Origin: Paeniglutamicibacter sulfureus
Lineage (GTDB): Bacteria > Actinomycetota > Actinomycetes > Actinomycetales > Micrococcaceae
DNA: 64,000 bases
Assembly (NCBI RefSeq): GCF_039535115.1
Contig: NZ_BAAAWO010000001.1
Coordinates: forward strand, 2,728,001-2,792,000
Direction of reading: 5' to 3'
Part shown: positions 35,658 through 45,117 of the stretch, one piece after another
Layout: each line of letters starts with the position of its first letter
How positions within the stretch are numbered: the stretch's first letter is position 1
Translations under genes and position numbers: made by a program
The notes under the pieces: generated by a model
Told to the model about the DNA's origin: nothing
The model's database searches: none
What the model saw: the letters and a program-made list of their open reading frames with translations, nothing else

Positions 35658-36125
35658 ATGGCGACCAAGCCGGGCACCACCATGAACACCATTGACCGAT
35701 TCCTGGACAGCGAACTGGCGGGAGACATCGAGTTCCTCACCGCCCGCACCCGCTCACTGGGATCGGCACGCGCCAACAGGCTCCTGGCCCCGCTGGGGCT
35801 AAAGGTCCGCTCCTACTCGGTGCTCTCGCTGGCCTGCAGCGGGCTGGCACCCACGCAGCGCGAACTGGCGGAATTCCTTTCGCTGGATCCGAGCCAGATC
35901 GTGCCGCTGGTGGACGCGCTGGAGGGCGAGGGGCTGGTCGAGCGGACCGCCGACCCCAACGACCGCCGCTCGAAGGTCATCACCGGGACGAAGGCCGGCG
36001 AGCAGCTTTACAAGAAGGCACGGACGGCCACGGCCGAAGGTGAAGCCATTGCCATGGCGATGCTGAGCAAGCCCGAACAAGAGACCCTGCGCGAACTGCT
36101 CTCGCGCATTGCCTTCCGTGATTAG
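35658..36125 (+). CDS. couR: MarR-family regulator (CouR-like)
   Basis: The 155-residue protein has a MarR winged helix (LSLACSGLAPTQRELAEFLS, then DPSQIVPLVDALEGEGLVER and the wing DPNDRRSKVI). It is divergent from the cou-like operon with interleaved inverted repeats between them. CouR of Rhodococcus is a MarR repressor released by p-hydroxycinnamoyl-CoA, and the same logic would apply here. The symbol rests on position and family. Confidence 0.75.
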   Translation: MATKPGTTMNTIDRFLDSELAGDIEFLTARTRSLGSARANRLLAPLGLKVRSYSVLSLACSGLAPTQRELAEFLSLDPSQIVPLVDALEGEGLVERTADPNDRRSKVITGTKAGEQLYKKARTATAEGEAIAMAMLSKPEQETLRELLSRIAFRD

Positions 36126-36285
36126 ACCGAGTCCCCCGGCAACGCCCGCGCAGCCCCCGCACCACTGCGCAACGAAGGAACCACCCGCCCCTCCGCAGCA
36201 CCGTTTGGTCTCGACAGCATCCTTCGGATTTGGAATTTGCGACGATATCAACCTCAAATCACCGCAAATGAGGCATTATTGAACC

Positions 36286-36696
36286 ATGCCGAAAATTCGA
36301 GTCTCCGAAGCAGCCCGCTTCCTCGGTGTCAGCGACGACACCATTCGCCGCTGGACCGACAACGGAACCCTTACCGCGCATAAGGACGATTCCGGTCGCG
36401 TGGCCGTGGACGGACTCGAGCTTGCCCAACTGTCACGCAGCCAGGCCCAGCTCCCCGATGACCAGTCGCTGGTTGGGTCCTCGGCCCGCAATAGGTTCGT
36501 CGGATTGGTCACCGGCATCACCATGGATACCGTCATGGCCCAGGTCGAGCTGCAATGCGGCCCGTTTCGCGTCGTGTCCCTGATGAGCAGCGAAGCCGCC
36601 CGCGAACTGGGACTCGAGCTGGGATCGATCGCCACGGCAGTGGTCAAGGCGACCACCGTCATCATCGAATCCCCGCAGGGAAAGACGGGGACATGA
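36286..36696 (+). CDS. HTH-Mop molybdate-responsive regulator
   Basis: The 136-residue protein joins an excisionase-type HTH (VSEAARFLGVSDDTIRRWTD, residues about 6-25) to a single Mop/TOBE domain (residues about 68-130, NRFVGLVTGITMDTVMAQVE) that binds molybdate or tungstate. It probably senses molybdate and controls the modABC genes that follow. Its stop overlaps the modA start by 4 bp. Confidence 0.82.
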   Translation: MPKIRVSEAARFLGVSDDTIRRWTDNGTLTAHKDDSGRVAVDGLELAQLSRSQAQLPDDQSLVGSSARNRFVGLVTGITMDTVMAQVELQCGPFRVVSLMSSEAARELGLELGSIATAVVKATTVIIESPQGKTGT

Positions 36697-37478
36697 GCGC
36701 CCGCCGCAGGATCGGCGCTGCAATCGTCCTCGCCTTGGCATGGGTCCTGGGACTGGCCGGATGCGCATCCCCCGCTCAGCCACCACCGGTCGGCGCGGGC
36801 CCGAGCGGGGAAATCACCGTATTTGCCGCGGCCTCGCTGAAGGGCCCGTTTACCGAGATCGCGGAAGGATTCGAGGCGAAACACCCGGGCACGGCGATCG
36901 GGCTGAGCTTCGCCGGGTCCTCTGACCTAGTCACCCAAATATCCGCCGGAGCACCCGCCGATGTGTTCGCGTCGGCCGACCCAAGCAACATGGACAAGCT
37001 TTCCGCGGCGGGTCTCGTCGACGGCGCGCCCACAACCTTCGCCACCAATACCCTGGCCATCGCGGTCCCACCGGACAACCCGGCCTCGATCGCCACGTTT
37101 TCCGACCTTGCAACTCCGGGGGTGAAGGTCGTCATCTGTGCGCCGCAGGTGCCGTGCGGTGCAGCAACCAAGAGCGTCGAGGATGCCGCAAGGACAACGC
37201 TCACTCCGGTCAGTGAGGAATCCTCCGTCACCGACGTATTGGGCAAGGTGACCAGCGGTGAGGCGGATGCCGGGCTGGTCTATGTCACTGACGTCTTGGC
37301 GGCCGGCGACAAGGTCAAGGGAATCAAGTTCCCCGAATCCAAAACGGCGGTCAACGCCTACCCGATAGCCGGTGTCGCCACCAGCGCCAACAAGGATCTG
37401 GCCAACTCGTTCATCTCCGCCGTGACCGGCCCCGAGGGCAGGAAGGTCCTGGCCGATGCCGGCTTCGGAAAGCCGTAG
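36693..37478 (+). CDS. modA: Molybdate-binding lipoprotein ModA
   Basis: ATG 36693 overlaps the regulator stop (ATGA). The 261-residue protein has a lipoprotein signal ending in LAGC and a ModA fold: [13 protein letters not shown] near residue 38, [19 protein letters not shown], and the C-terminal YPIAGV. It should capture molybdate outside the membrane for ModBC. Confidence 0.88.
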   Translation: MSARRRIGAAIVLALAWVLGLAGCASPAQPPPVGAGPSGEITVFAAASLKGPFTEIAEGFEAKHPGTAIGLSFAGSSDLVTQISAGAPADVFASADPSNMDKLSAAGLVDGAPTTFATNTLAIAVPPDNPASIATFSDLATPGVKVVICAPQVPCGAATKSVEDAARTTLTPVSEESSVTDVLGKVTSGEADAGLVYVTDVLAAGDKVKGIKFPESKTAVNAYPIAGVATSANKDLANSFISAVTGPEGRKVLADAGFGKP

Positions 37479-38307
37479 GGCCCCGGTGTTTCGCCGCAGC
37501 GGCACCGGGTACTCCGCCGTTCCCCCGTGGATTTACGTCCTCGCCTGCGCGGGAGCATTGTTTGTGCTGCTCCCGCTGCTGGCGATGCTCGCCAGGGTTA
37601 ATTGGCCCCAGTTCATTCCCCTCATCACCTCCGAATCCTCACTGAGCGCGCTGGGGTTGAGTCTGCGCACCTCGGCGGCCAGCACCATGCTGTGCATCCT
37701 CTTGGGCGTTCCGCTGGCGCTGGTCCTGGCCCGTGGAAGCTTCCCGGGCCAGCGCGTGCTGCGGGCCTTCGTGCTCCTGCCACTGGTGCTGCCGCCGGTG
37801 GTGGGCGGCATCGCCCTGCTCTACACCTTCGGGCGCCAAGGCCTGCTGGGCCGCAGTCTTGAGATTGCGGGAATCCAGATCGCGTTCTCCACTACAGCGG
37901 TCATTCTGGCCCAGACCTTTGTTGCCCTGCCGTTCCTGGTCGTCAGCCTCGAGGGCGCGCTGCGCACCGCCGGGGGAAAGTACGAAGCCGTTGCAGCAAC
38001 TCTGGGCGCACGGCCGACCACGGTGCTGCGTCGGGTGAGCCTGCCGCTGGTGCTGCCCGGCTTGGCCTCCGGGGCGGTCCTCTCCTTTGCACGCAGCCTC
38101 GGCGAGTTCGGGGCAACGTTGACCTTTGCCGGTTCCCTGCAGGGTGTCACGCGGACCCTGCCCCTGGAGATCTACCTGCAGCGCGAGACCGATGCCGATG
38201 CGGCAGTGGCCCTGTCCCTGGTCCTGGTTGCAGTGGCCGTCATCGTGGTGGCACTGTCCTATGGCGGGCACCGCACGAAGAAGGCCATGCCGGGGGCCGC
38301 ACAGTGA
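37456..38307 (+). CDS. modB: Molybdate ABC permease ModB
   Basis: The start at ATG 37456 overlaps modA by 23 bp and has AGGAAGG upstream; GTG 37486 is an alternative. The 283-residue protein has about six membrane helices and the EAA loop [20 protein letters not shown]. It forms the channel for molybdate. Its stop overlaps modC (GTGA). Confidence 0.87.
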   Translation: MPASESRRAPVFRRSGTGYSAVPPWIYVLACAGALFVLLPLLAMLARVNWPQFIPLITSESSLSALGLSLRTSAASTMLCILLGVPLALVLARGSFPGQRVLRAFVLLPLVLPPVVGGIALLYTFGRQGLLGRSLEIAGIQIAFSTTAVILAQTFVALPFLVVSLEGALRTAGGKYEAVAATLGARPTTVLRRVSLPLVLPGLASGAVLSFARSLGEFGATLTFAGSLQGVTRTLPLEIYLQRETDADAAVALSLVLVAVAVIVVALSYGGHRTKKAMPGAAQ

Positions 38308-39350
38308 GGATCCGCTTCGAGGCCACGCTCACCGCACGGCATTTCGTCGTCTCCCTGGATCTGGCCCGGGGGGAGACCCTCGCGGTCTTGGGACCGAACG
38401 GGGCCGGCAAGTCGACGTTGCTCTCGATCATGGCCGGGTTGCTGCGCCCGGATTCCGGAACGGCATCCATCGGCGAGCGCACGCTCTTTGACCTCGATTC
38501 CGCGCGCCCGCAATGGTTGGCGCCGCACGCGCGGGGCACCGCGTTGCTTGCGCAGGAACCACTGCTCTTTCCGCACCTGAGCGTTCTCGAGAACGTCGCG
38601 TTCGGTCCGCGGAGCAAGGGCACCGGCGCGGCCAAATCCAGGGTGGCGGCCCGTCGGTGGCTCGAAGCCACGGACACCCAGACCCTGGCCGCACGGAAAC
38701 CCGGCGAACTGTCCGGCGGACAGGCGCAGCGGGTCGCTGTCGCCCGGGCGCTGGCAGCGGGACCCGACCTGCTGTTGCTCGACGAGCCCATGGCGGCCCT
38801 GGACATCCACGCCGCGCCCCTGATGCGTCGGTTGCTCAAACACGTCCTCGCCGAGCGCAGTGCCATCATCATCACCCACGACATCCTCGATGCGCTCATG
38901 CTGGCGGACAAGGTCGTCATCTTGGAGAACGGACGTATCACCGAGAGCGGTCCAACCCGGGACGTACTGGGAAGGCCGCGATCCCGCTTCGCCGCCGGGC
39001 TCGCCGGGCTGAACCTCGTCACCGGCACCGCGCACGGGGATGGAATCGACACGGCCTTCGGGCGGATCTTCGGAACTCGTGAATCCGAGCTGGTCCCCGG
39101 CGAGGCGGCGGCCGCGGCATTCCCCGCTTCCGCCGTCTCGGTGTACCTGGATCCGCCACACGGAAGCCCGCGCAACATGCTCGAGGCAACCGTGACGGAC
39201 CTGGAGCCGCACGGCGACGCCATCCGGGTGCGCGCAGGTGACCTGGCCGCCGACATCACCCCGGCGGCGCTGGCGGACCTCGGGCTGGTGCCCGGAACCC
39301 TCGCCTACTTCGTGCTCAAGGCCACCGCCGTCACCATTTACGCGGCCTGA
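38304..39350 (+). CDS. modC: Molybdate ABC ATPase ModC
   Basis: The start is GTG 38304. The 348-residue ATPase has Walker [12 protein letters not shown] near residue 34, signature [14 protein letters not shown], Walker [13 protein letters not shown], and a C-terminal TOBE/Mop domain from about residue 280. It drives ModAB. With the regulator it completes a four-gene molybdate operon. No molybdoenzyme gene was noticed in the window. Confidence 0.88.
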   Translation: MRIRFEATLTARHFVVSLDLARGETLAVLGPNGAGKSTLLSIMAGLLRPDSGTASIGERTLFDLDSARPQWLAPHARGTALLAQEPLLFPHLSVLENVAFGPRSKGTGAAKSRVAARRWLEATDTQTLAARKPGELSGGQAQRVAVARALAAGPDLLLLDEPMAALDIHAAPLMRRLLKHVLAERSAIIITHDILDALMLADKVVILENGRITESGPTRDVLGRPRSRFAAGLAGLNLVTGTAHGDGIDTAFGRIFGTRESELVPGEAAAAAFPASAVSVYLDPPHGSPRNMLEATVTDLEPHGDAIRVRAGDLAADITPAALADLGLVPGTLAYFVLKATAVTIYAA

Positions 39351-39397
39351 TCTGCCTTTCGGTCTTTGCGGGGACGCCGGGAGACGCGGCAGATAAT

Positions 39398-39412
39398 TCT
39401 CATTCAATGAGA
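39398..39412. promoter_or_regulatory. Palindromic operator upstream of pobA
   Basis: TCTCAT-TCA-ATGAGA is a perfect 6-3-6 inverted repeat, about 140 bp before the pobA start. It is a likely binding site for a regulator of the pob-pca operon. The regulator is not identified. Confidence 0.5.
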
Positions 39413-39552
39413 TGGTCGTGGCCGTTTGGTGTCCGCGCCCACAGACTGGATGCAGATACCCCACAAACCCAGATCGCTGCCGGGCGCACACCACACGACG
39501 ACGTGCCGCTGCCACCCGCCGATCCGCCGCACCAAAGGAACGCGATCCCCCC

Positions 39553-40749
39553 ATGGCAACAGCGCGCACCATTCTCAAGACCCAGGTCGGCATCGTCGGC
39601 GGCGGCCCCGCCGGCCTGATGCTTTCGCACCTGCTCGCCAAGACCGGCATCGAGAACATCGTCGTGGAGGCCCGGGACCACGAGACCATCCGCAACACCC
39701 ACCGCGCCGGGATCCTGGAGTCCCAGGCCGTGAAGATGCTGGTGGACTCCGGTGTCGAGGGACGCGTGCTCACCCACGGGGACAAGCACGCCGGGATCGA
39801 CCTGCGCTTCAACGGCGAATCCCACCCGCTGGACTTCCGCGACCTGGTCGACGCCACCGTCACCCTCTACGCGCAGAACGAGGTCTTTGTCGACCTCGCC
39901 GCCGCACGCAAGCGCGATGCCGGGGACGTGCGCTACTCCAGTGAGGTCACCGAACTGCTGGACCTGGAAACCGACACCCCCAAGTTCCGCTTCACCGACG
40001 AGACGGGTGCCGAGTTCGAGGTGCACTGCGACGTGCTGGTCGGCGCGGACGGCTCGCGCTCCTTCTGCCGCCGGCAGATGCCCGACACCAACCGCAAGGA
40101 CTTCAAGGTCGAGTACCCCTTCGCCTGGTTCGGGATCCTCACCGAAGCACCCAAGTCCGCCCCCGAACTCATCTACGCCAACTCCCCGCACGGCTTCGCG
40201 CTGATCTCCCAGCGGTCCGAGACCGTCCAGCGCATGTACTTCCAGTGCGACCCGAACGAGAACGTCGATGACTGGTCGCAGGACCGCATCTGGAACGAGC
40301 TGCAGCGCCGCGTCGACGGACCCGACGGGTTCACCCTGAAGACCGGGAACATCTTCGACAAGACCGTGCTGAAGTTCCGCTCCTTCGTGCGCGAACCGCT
40401 CTCCCACGGCCGGATGTTCCTCATCGGCGATGCCGGGCACACCGTCCCGCCCACCGGCGCCAAAGGCCTGAACCTCGCGTTCGCCGACGTCAAGGTGCTC
40501 TTCGAGGCCCTCGACTCCTACTACTCCACGCAGAACGAGTCCCTGCTGCACGGCTACTCGGACAAGGCGCTCAAACGCGTGTGGAAGGCGCAGAACTTCT
40601 CCTACTGGATGACCTCGATGCTGCACACCCCGGTGGACGCCGACCCGTTCATGGCCAAGCGCGCCCTGGGCGAGCTCGACACCGTCACCTCCTCGCGCTA
40701 CGGACAGCAATACCTGGCCGAGTCCTACACCGGCTGGCCGCACGCCTAG
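39553..40749 (+). CDS. pobA: 4-Hydroxybenzoate 3-monooxygenase
   Basis: ATG 39553 is preferred over an upstream in-frame start at 39412, because flavoprotein homology begins here. The 398-residue enzyme has the FAD GxGxxG motif VGGGPAGL (residues 14-21), DG motif VGADGSRSFCR, and GDAGHTVPPTGAKGLNLAF. Length matches PobA (about 394). It converts 4-hydroxybenzoate to protocatechuate with NAD(P)H and oxygen. It is the first gene of the pob-pca series on the plus strand. Confidence 0.92.
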   Translation: MATARTILKTQVGIVGGGPAGLMLSHLLAKTGIENIVVEARDHETIRNTHRAGILESQAVKMLVDSGVEGRVLTHGDKHAGIDLRFNGESHPLDFRDLVDATVTLYAQNEVFVDLAAARKRDAGDVRYSSEVTELLDLETDTPKFRFTDETGAEFEVHCDVLVGADGSRSFCRRQMPDTNRKDFKVEYPFAWFGILTEAPKSAPELIYANSPHGFALISQRSETVQRMYFQCDPNENVDDWSQDRIWNELQRRVDGPDGFTLKTGNIFDKTVLKFRSFVREPLSHGRMFLIGDAGHTVPPTGAKGLNLAFADVKVLFEALDSYYSTQNESLLHGYSDKALKRVWKAQNFSYWMTSMLHTPVDADPFMAKRALGELDTVTSSRYGQQYLAESYTGWPHA

Positions 40750-40807
40750 CCCCGCCCCCGTTCACCCCCTTCACCACATCCGCACGCCCCACCGAAAGGA
40801 GCACGCA

Positions 40808-41641
40808 GTGAGCACCCAAACCACCGCGAACGAGACGTTCAACGATTCGCACGTCCTGGACCCCGCCGCCACGACCGTCTCGCAGGAATCCATCAGCAAG
40901 GAAATCACCGACATCCACGCGGCATACCGCCAGTCGGTCGTGGACGGGAAGAAAGCCGAGACGCAGCCGCGCATCGACTTCGCCCCCTACCGCTCCTCGC
41001 TGCTGCGCCACCCCACCAAGAACCTGCACCACGCGGACCCCGAGACCATCGAGCTGCACTCCCCCGCCTTCGGCGAGCGCGACGTGCACGCCCTGGAATC
41101 GGATCTGACCATCCAGCACAACGGCGAGCCCATCGGCGAGCGCATCGTGGTCACGGGCCGCGTGCTCGATGGAGACGGCCGCCCGGTCGCCGGCCAACTG
41201 GTGGAAATCTGGCAGGCCAACGCCGCCGGACGCTACATCCACAAGCGCGACCAGCACCCTGCCCCGATCGATCCGAACTTCACCGGCGTGGGGCGCGCCA
41301 TCACCGGACCCAACGGCGAATACTCCTTCACCACCATCAAGCCGGCCCCATACCCGTGGAAGAACCACCACAACGCCTGGCGCCCGGCGCACATCCACTT
41401 CTCGCTCTTCGGCACCGACTTCACCCAGCGCATGATCACCCAGATGTACTTCCCGGGCGATCCGCTCTTCCCCCTCGACCCGATCTACCAGGCGATCACG
41501 GACAAGGATGCCCGCGACCGCCTGGTCGCCACCTACGACCACTCGATCACCTCCCACGAATGGGCCACGGGCTACAACTGGGACATCGTGCTCACCGGCA
41601 GCAACCGGACCTGGATGGAAGACGAAGAGGGAGATCACTAA
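40808..41641 (+). CDS. pcaH: Protocatechuate 3,4-dioxygenase beta subunit
   Basis: GTG 40808 has AAGGAG 7 nt upstream. The 277-residue subunit has the intradiol pattern: GRVLDGDGRPVAGQLVEIWQ near residue 118, YPWKNHHN, and the HxH iron ligands in WRPAHIHFSLFG. It is the iron-bearing half of the enzyme that opens protocatechuate to 3-carboxy-cis,cis-muconate. pcaG starts 1 bp after its stop. Confidence 0.93.
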   Translation: MSTQTTANETFNDSHVLDPAATTVSQESISKEITDIHAAYRQSVVDGKKAETQPRIDFAPYRSSLLRHPTKNLHHADPETIELHSPAFGERDVHALESDLTIQHNGEPIGERIVVTGRVLDGDGRPVAGQLVEIWQANAAGRYIHKRDQHPAPIDPNFTGVGRAITGPNGEYSFTTIKPAPYPWKNHHNAWRPAHIHFSLFGTDFTQRMITQMYFPGDPLFPLDPIYQAITDKDARDRLVATYDHSITSHEWATGYNWDIVLTGSNRTWMEDEEGDH

Positions 41642-41642
41642 C

Positions 41643-42236
41643 ATGGCACAGTCACCAAACACCCAGGCCCCCGCGCTCAAGCTCGCCGCCACGCCGGGCC
41701 AGACCATCGGCCCGTTCTACGGCTACGCGCTGCCCTTCGAGAAGGACAACGAGCTGGTCAACCAGGCCCACCCTGCTTCGGTGCGCTTGCACGGCGTGGT
41801 CACCGACGGTGCCGGCACCGTGATCCCCGATGCCCTGCTGGAAATCTGGCAGGCCGATGAGCACGGCAACATCGTCTCCAAGGACGGCTCGCTGGTGCGC
41901 GACGGCTACACCTTCACCGGCTGGGGCCGCACCGCCGTGGACAACGTCGGGCACTACACCTTCACCACGCTGAACCCCGGGGCCACCGAGGCCGGCAAGG
42001 CACCGTTCATCATGCTCACGGTGTTCGCCCGCGGCCTGCTCAACCGCCTGTTCACCCGCATCTACCTGCCGGAGGACACAGCGGCACTGGCCAGCGATCC
42101 GCTGCTCTCCTCGCTGGACGACGCACAGCGCAAGACGCTGATCGCCACCCGCGAGGAGGACGGTTCGCTGCGCTTCGACATTTCGCTCCAGGGCGAGGAC
42201 GAAACGGTGTTCCTCTCCTACCCGCGCGAGAGCTAG
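41643..42236 (+). CDS. pcaG: Protocatechuate 3,4-dioxygenase alpha subunit
   Basis: ATG 41643 follows the pcaH stop by one base. The 197-residue subunit has TPGQTIGPFYGYALPF near residue 16 and DALLEIWQADEHG, typical of the alpha chain, without the full set of iron ligands. It completes the PcaHG enzyme. Confidence 0.92.
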   Translation: MAQSPNTQAPALKLAATPGQTIGPFYGYALPFEKDNELVNQAHPASVRLHGVVTDGAGTVIPDALLEIWQADEHGNIVSKDGSLVRDGYTFTGWGRTAVDNVGHYTFTTLNPGATEAGKAPFIMLTVFARGLLNRLFTRIYLPEDTAALASDPLLSSLDDAQRKTLIATREEDGSLRFDISLQGEDETVFLSYPRES

Positions 42237-42407
42237 CCAACGCCGCATCCCGCATGTGACCCCCGTGCGCCACGGAACTCGCCGATCCCCTCCCAAACCG
42301 GGATGATGGAAAAGGCGGGTTCCCGCGCTGCGGGGGTTTTGTGGGGTTCACGCCCCCACCGCCTGCAACACCCCCCGAACCACAGACCCACAGGAGAAGC
42401 ACCGCCC

Positions 42408-43817
42408 ATGTACCCGGCCGATTACGGATTGTTGACCCCGGCATGGGCGGCCACGCCCGTGGCGCAAACCGCCTCGGACGCCGCCTTCGCCCAGGGAATG
42501 CTCGATGTGGAGGCAACCTGGGTCAAGGTCCAGGCCGAAGCCGGGCTGTGCAGCTCCGCGGATGCGCAGGCCGTGGAGCAGATCGCCAAGGTCGAACTCT
42601 ACGACCTGGCCGCACTCGCCTCCGCGGGCCCGGACGGCGCCAACGCGCTGATCCCGCTGCTGGGCATGATGCGCAAGCAACTCGCTGACACGGGGGCACC
42701 GGCCACCGCCGCGACCGCCCTGCACCGCGGGGCCACCAGCCAGGACATCATCGATTCCGCCCTGATGCTCGTTGCCTCCCGCTCCATCGCGGGGATCCGC
42801 ACCGACCTGCTCACCGCAGCCGGCGCCCTGTCCGAGATCAGTGCGGCCCATGCCTCGACGCTGTGCGTGGCGCGCTCGCTCACCCAACATGCACTGCCCA
42901 CGGTCTTCGGGCTGCGCGCCGCCAATTGGCTTTCATCCCTCACCGCCGCCGGGCGCCAACTGGACGCCGTCGCCGCCTCCCTGCCGCTGCAATGGGGCGG
43001 TGCCGTGGGCACCCTGGCCTCGCTGCACCAGCGCCTGGGTTCCGCGCTGCCGTACAAGTCCGAAAAGCGCCTGGCCGAACGCGCCCACGAGCTCACCGCC
43101 GCGCTTGCGGCCGAACTCGGCCTGGTCGCACCGATCGCACCGTGGCACACCGTGCGCCAGCCGGTGCTGGGGCTGGGCTCCGCGCTGGGCTCCGTCATCG
43201 CCGCCGCCGGCACCTTCGGCGCGGACGTACTCACCGCAACACGTCCGGAAATCGGCGAGCTGTCCGAACCCCGCGAGGCTGGCAAGGGTGGTTCCTCCGC
43301 CATGCCGCAAAAGCAGAACCCCGTGCATTCGGTGCTGCTGCGCAACGCCGCGCTCTCCGCCCCTGCCCACGTTGCCGCGCTCTACACCGCCGCCGGCACG
43401 GCGGTGGACGAACGCCCCGACGGCGGCTGGCACGCCGAATGGGCTTCACTGCGTGAACTGGTCCGCCTGGCCGGGGGCGCCGCGCACCATGCGGCAGTCC
43501 TGGCCACCGGGCTGGGCGTGCACCCCGAGGCCATGTCGCGGAACATGGCCCTGTCCGGGGACCTTTTGGTTTCCGAACGCATCGCCACCGTCGCAGCACC
43601 CCTGGTTGCGGGCGGCAAGGCCGCGGTGCAGGAACTGGTCCTTGATTCCCTGCGCACCGGCACCCCGTTGCGTACCCTGTTGCAGGGGGCGCTGCCCTCG
43701 GACATGGACAACCAGTTGTTCCTCGATGACCTGCTGGACCCGGCCGGCTACCTGGGTTCGGCCACCGATTTCATTACCCGTATCCGCGAAGACTTCACAG
43801 ATTGGAAGGACTCATGA
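42408..43817 (+). CDS. pcaB: 3-Carboxy-cis,cis-muconate cycloisomerase
   Basis: ATG 42408 is chosen with an upstream AGGAGAAG. The 469-residue protein belongs to the fumarase/argininosuccinate lyase superfamily, shown by ALHRGATSQDIIDSAL near residue 110 and the signature GKGGSSAMPQKQNPVHSVLL near residue 298. It cyclises carboxymuconate to 4-carboxymuconolactone. A 171-bp gap after pcaG contains a weak 5-bp GC hairpin followed by four Ts (42322-42340), possibly an attenuator. pcaD overlaps its stop by 4 bp. Confidence 0.9.
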   Translation: MYPADYGLLTPAWAATPVAQTASDAAFAQGMLDVEATWVKVQAEAGLCSSADAQAVEQIAKVELYDLAALASAGPDGANALIPLLGMMRKQLADTGAPATAATALHRGATSQDIIDSALMLVASRSIAGIRTDLLTAAGALSEISAAHASTLCVARSLTQHALPTVFGLRAANWLSSLTAAGRQLDAVAASLPLQWGGAVGTLASLHQRLGSALPYKSEKRLAERAHELTAALAAELGLVAPIAPWHTVRQPVLGLGSALGSVIAAAGTFGADVLTATRPEIGELSEPREAGKGGSSAMPQKQNPVHSVLLRNAALSAPAHVAALYTAAGTAVDERPDGGWHAEWASLRELVRLAGGAAHHAAVLATGLGVHPEAMSRNMALSGDLLVSERIATVAAPLVAGGKAAVQELVLDSLRTGTPLRTLLQGALPSDMDNQLFLDDLLDPAGYLGSATDFITRIREDFTDWKDS

Positions 43818-44629
43818 GCATTCCCGCCCTGACCCCGTCCCTGCTGCATTCGGCAGCCGACCTCCCCACCCTGGTGCTGGGCCCCTCGCTGGGCACCGGC
43901 TCGCTGGCCCTGTGGGGACCGGCCGTGCCGTTCCTCAAGGAACACTTCCAGCTGGTGGCCTGGGATCTGCCCGGCCACGGCGAGTCCGCGCCGTCCACCG
44001 AGGAATTCTCCATGGCCGAGCTGGCCGCCGGTGTCATCAAGATGATCGAGGCGTTGGAGACCGACAAAGCCATCACCGCGTCCGCCCCGCTGTTCTACGC
44101 CGGCGTTTCCGTGGGCGGGGCCATCGCCCTGCAGCTGGCCAACGACTTCCCCGGTGCCTTCGCCGGGCTCTCGGTCATCTGCTCCGCGGCCAAGATCGGC
44201 ACCCCGGAGGGCTGGACGGAACGCGCCGAGCTCGTGGCCAAGGCCGGCACCCCGGTGGTTCTCTCCGGTTCGGCCGAGCGCTGGTTCGCCCCCGGCTTCA
44301 TCGAGGCCAACCCGGTGGTGTCCACCGACCTTTTGCACAACCTGCAGGATGCGGACCGGTTCGCCTACGCGCACGTCTGCGGCGCCCTGGCCGGCTTCGA
44401 CCTGCGCGAGGCGCTTCCCTCCATGCAGGACCCGATCCTGGCCATCGCCGGTGCCCACGATGTCGTCTGCCCGCCGGCCGACGCGCAGTTCATCGCCGAG
44501 CACGCACCCAACGCCCAGGCTGCCACCATCGACACCGTCGCGCACCTGGCCCCGGCCGAGGACCCGAAGGCGACCGCCGCACTGTTGGTCGAGTTCTTTG
44601 CTTCCGTCACACAGGAGACCAAGGCATGA
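43814..44629 (+). CDS. pcaD: 3-Oxoadipate enol-lactonase (alpha/beta hydrolase)
   Basis: ATG 43814 overlaps the pcaB stop (ATGA). The 271-residue alpha/beta hydrolase has the nucleophile elbow GVSVGGAIA near residue 97, an acid in GAHDVVCPP and the histidine in AHLAPAEDP. It hydrolyses 3-oxoadipate enol-lactone to 3-oxoadipate. In many actinobacteria this domain is fused to PcaC as PcaL; here the two are separate frames joined by a 4-bp overlap. Confidence 0.88.
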   Translation: MSIPALTPSLLHSAADLPTLVLGPSLGTGSLALWGPAVPFLKEHFQLVAWDLPGHGESAPSTEEFSMAELAAGVIKMIEALETDKAITASAPLFYAGVSVGGAIALQLANDFPGAFAGLSVICSAAKIGTPEGWTERAELVAKAGTPVVLSGSAERWFAPGFIEANPVVSTDLLHNLQDADRFAYAHVCGALAGFDLREALPSMQDPILAIAGAHDVVCPPADAQFIAEHAPNAQAATIDTVAHLAPAEDPKATAALLVEFFASVTQETKA

Positions 44630-45033
44630 CCGATTCTTCCCGCCTGCCGGGCGACTCCTACGACGCCGGGCTCGAGGTCCGCATGCAGGTGCTCGGCACC
44701 GAGCACGTCGAGCGCGCCACGGCCAACTCGACCAACTTCACCGACGAGTTCCAGGAAATGATCACCCGCTACGCCTGGGGCACCATCTGGACCCGCGCCG
44801 GGCTTCCGCGCACCACACGCAGCGCCATCACGCTGACCGCGCTGATCGCCGGCGGCTACTGGGAAGAACTGGAAATGCACGTGCACGCCGCATTGCGCAA
44901 CGGCATGACCCCGGACGAGATCAAGGAAGTCTTCCTGCAGTCGGCCATCTACTGTTCGGTGCCTGCGGCCAACACCGCTTTCAAGATCGGCAAGGCAGTC
45001 CTTGCCGAATATGAGGCGCAGGACGCCAAGTAG
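44626..45033 (+). CDS. pcaC: 4-Carboxymuconolactone decarboxylase
   Basis: ATG 44626 overlaps the pcaD stop (ATGA) in another frame. The 135-residue protein has the CMD family core: RYAWGTIWTRAGLPRTTRSA near residue 48 and the helix with HVHAALRNGMTPDEIKEVFL. It decarboxylates 4-carboxymuconolactone to the enol-lactone used by PcaD. A strong terminator follows 18 bp later. Confidence 0.92.
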   Translation: MTDSSRLPGDSYDAGLEVRMQVLGTEHVERATANSTNFTDEFQEMITRYAWGTIWTRAGLPRTTRSAITLTALIAGGYWEELEMHVHAALRNGMTPDEIKEVFLQSAIYCSVPAANTAFKIGKAVLAEYEAQDAK

Positions 45034-45050
45034 CAACTCTCGCCGCCGAA

Positions 45051-45099
45051 AAATCCGGGCCTCGTCCAATTCAGGGAATTGGACGAGGCCCGGATTTTT
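45051..45099. terminator. Bidirectional terminator after pcaC
   Basis: A perfect 22-bp stem (45051-45072 with 45076-45097), 3-nt loop, with T-rich arm ends on both strands, lies between convergent pcaC and the aquaporin gene. It would stop transcription from both sides. Confidence 0.92.
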
Positions 45100-45117
45100 G
45101 CCCGAAAGGTGTTTGGG

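Noticed and set aside
42322..42340. Short hairpin and T run between pcaG and pcaB
   Set aside because: The stem is only 5 bp and the genes clearly belong to one pathway series. It is mentioned under pcaB but not called as a terminator.
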